DNA from: CAVPCY01 sp963770765
GTDB lineage: Bacteria > Actinomycetota > Coriobacteriia > Anaerosomatales > PHET01
NCBI GenBank assembly: GCA_963770765.1
Contig: CAVYQS010000011.1
Coordinates: 1 to 32,075, forward strand
DNA length: 32,075 bases
Direction: 5' to 3'
Each line of letters begins with the position of its first letter. The stretch's first letter is position 1. Positions 32,070 to 32,075 of the stretch are shown here, one piece after another. Below the pieces are notes generated by a model, which saw nothing but the letters and a program-made list of their open reading frames with translations, was not told where the DNA came from and made no database searches. A program made the translations under genes and the position numbers.

Positions 32070-32075
32070 TGAATG

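Overview
This is a high-GC window with many GTG/TTG starts, good Shine-Dalgarno sites and short intergenic gaps. The conserved block rapZ-yvcK-whiA followed by gap-pgk-tpiA-gpmI-secG points to an actinobacterial lineage. Together with GpmI, a complete opp operon and many small stand-alone enzymes, it is most like a deep-branching Coriobacteriia-type anaerobe. That placement is inference from gene content and order; no rRNA is present.

Layout. (1) Positions 1-14137 are an accessory region of mostly small single-domain genes: two DUF1801 proteins, a chagasin-like lipoprotein, a SnoaL-like protein, a GIY-YIG-like protein behind a 12-G tract, DUF5655-, DUF6933- and DUF6326-like proteins, an ABC-F ATPase (the only other minus-strand gene besides the one cut by the left edge), three GNAT acetyltransferases (one closely resembling AAC(3)-I aminoglycoside acetyltransferases), a PhzF-like protein, a zinc-independent MDR reductase, three class I methyltransferases, an alpha/beta hydrolase, an HsmA-like membrane protein and several unknowns. 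(2) 14213-17751 hold an FKBP lipoprotein and a giant polytopic membrane protein. (3) 17818-20642 is rapZ-yvcK-whiA with overlapping or abutting junctions, the cell-envelope and division regulatory block. (4) 20754-25709 is lower glycolysis (gap, pgk, tpiA, gpmI) ending in secG and a strong terminator. (5) 25780-31910 is an oligopeptide ABC transporter operon, oppABCDF, with its own promoter, a structured leader of about 200 nt and an oppA-oppB intercistronic hairpin. (6) A tRNA-Leu(GAG) closes the window.

Five genes (alpha/beta hydrolase, second methyltransferase, gap, oppA, oppF) are interrupted by nine single-base frameshifts. Every one can be repaired by removing one base from a short homopolymer, and none needs a deletion corrected. 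Since gap is normally essential, these look like systematic homopolymer overcalls in the assembly rather than pseudogenes; full-span coordinates are given for each. The G12 tract at 1771 may be the same artefact or a real phase-variable start.

The most rewarding items are the opp leader RNA, the G-tract at the GIY-YIG gene, the chromosomal AAC(3)-I-like enzyme, the unknown 988-residue membrane protein upstream of rapZ, and the error pattern itself.
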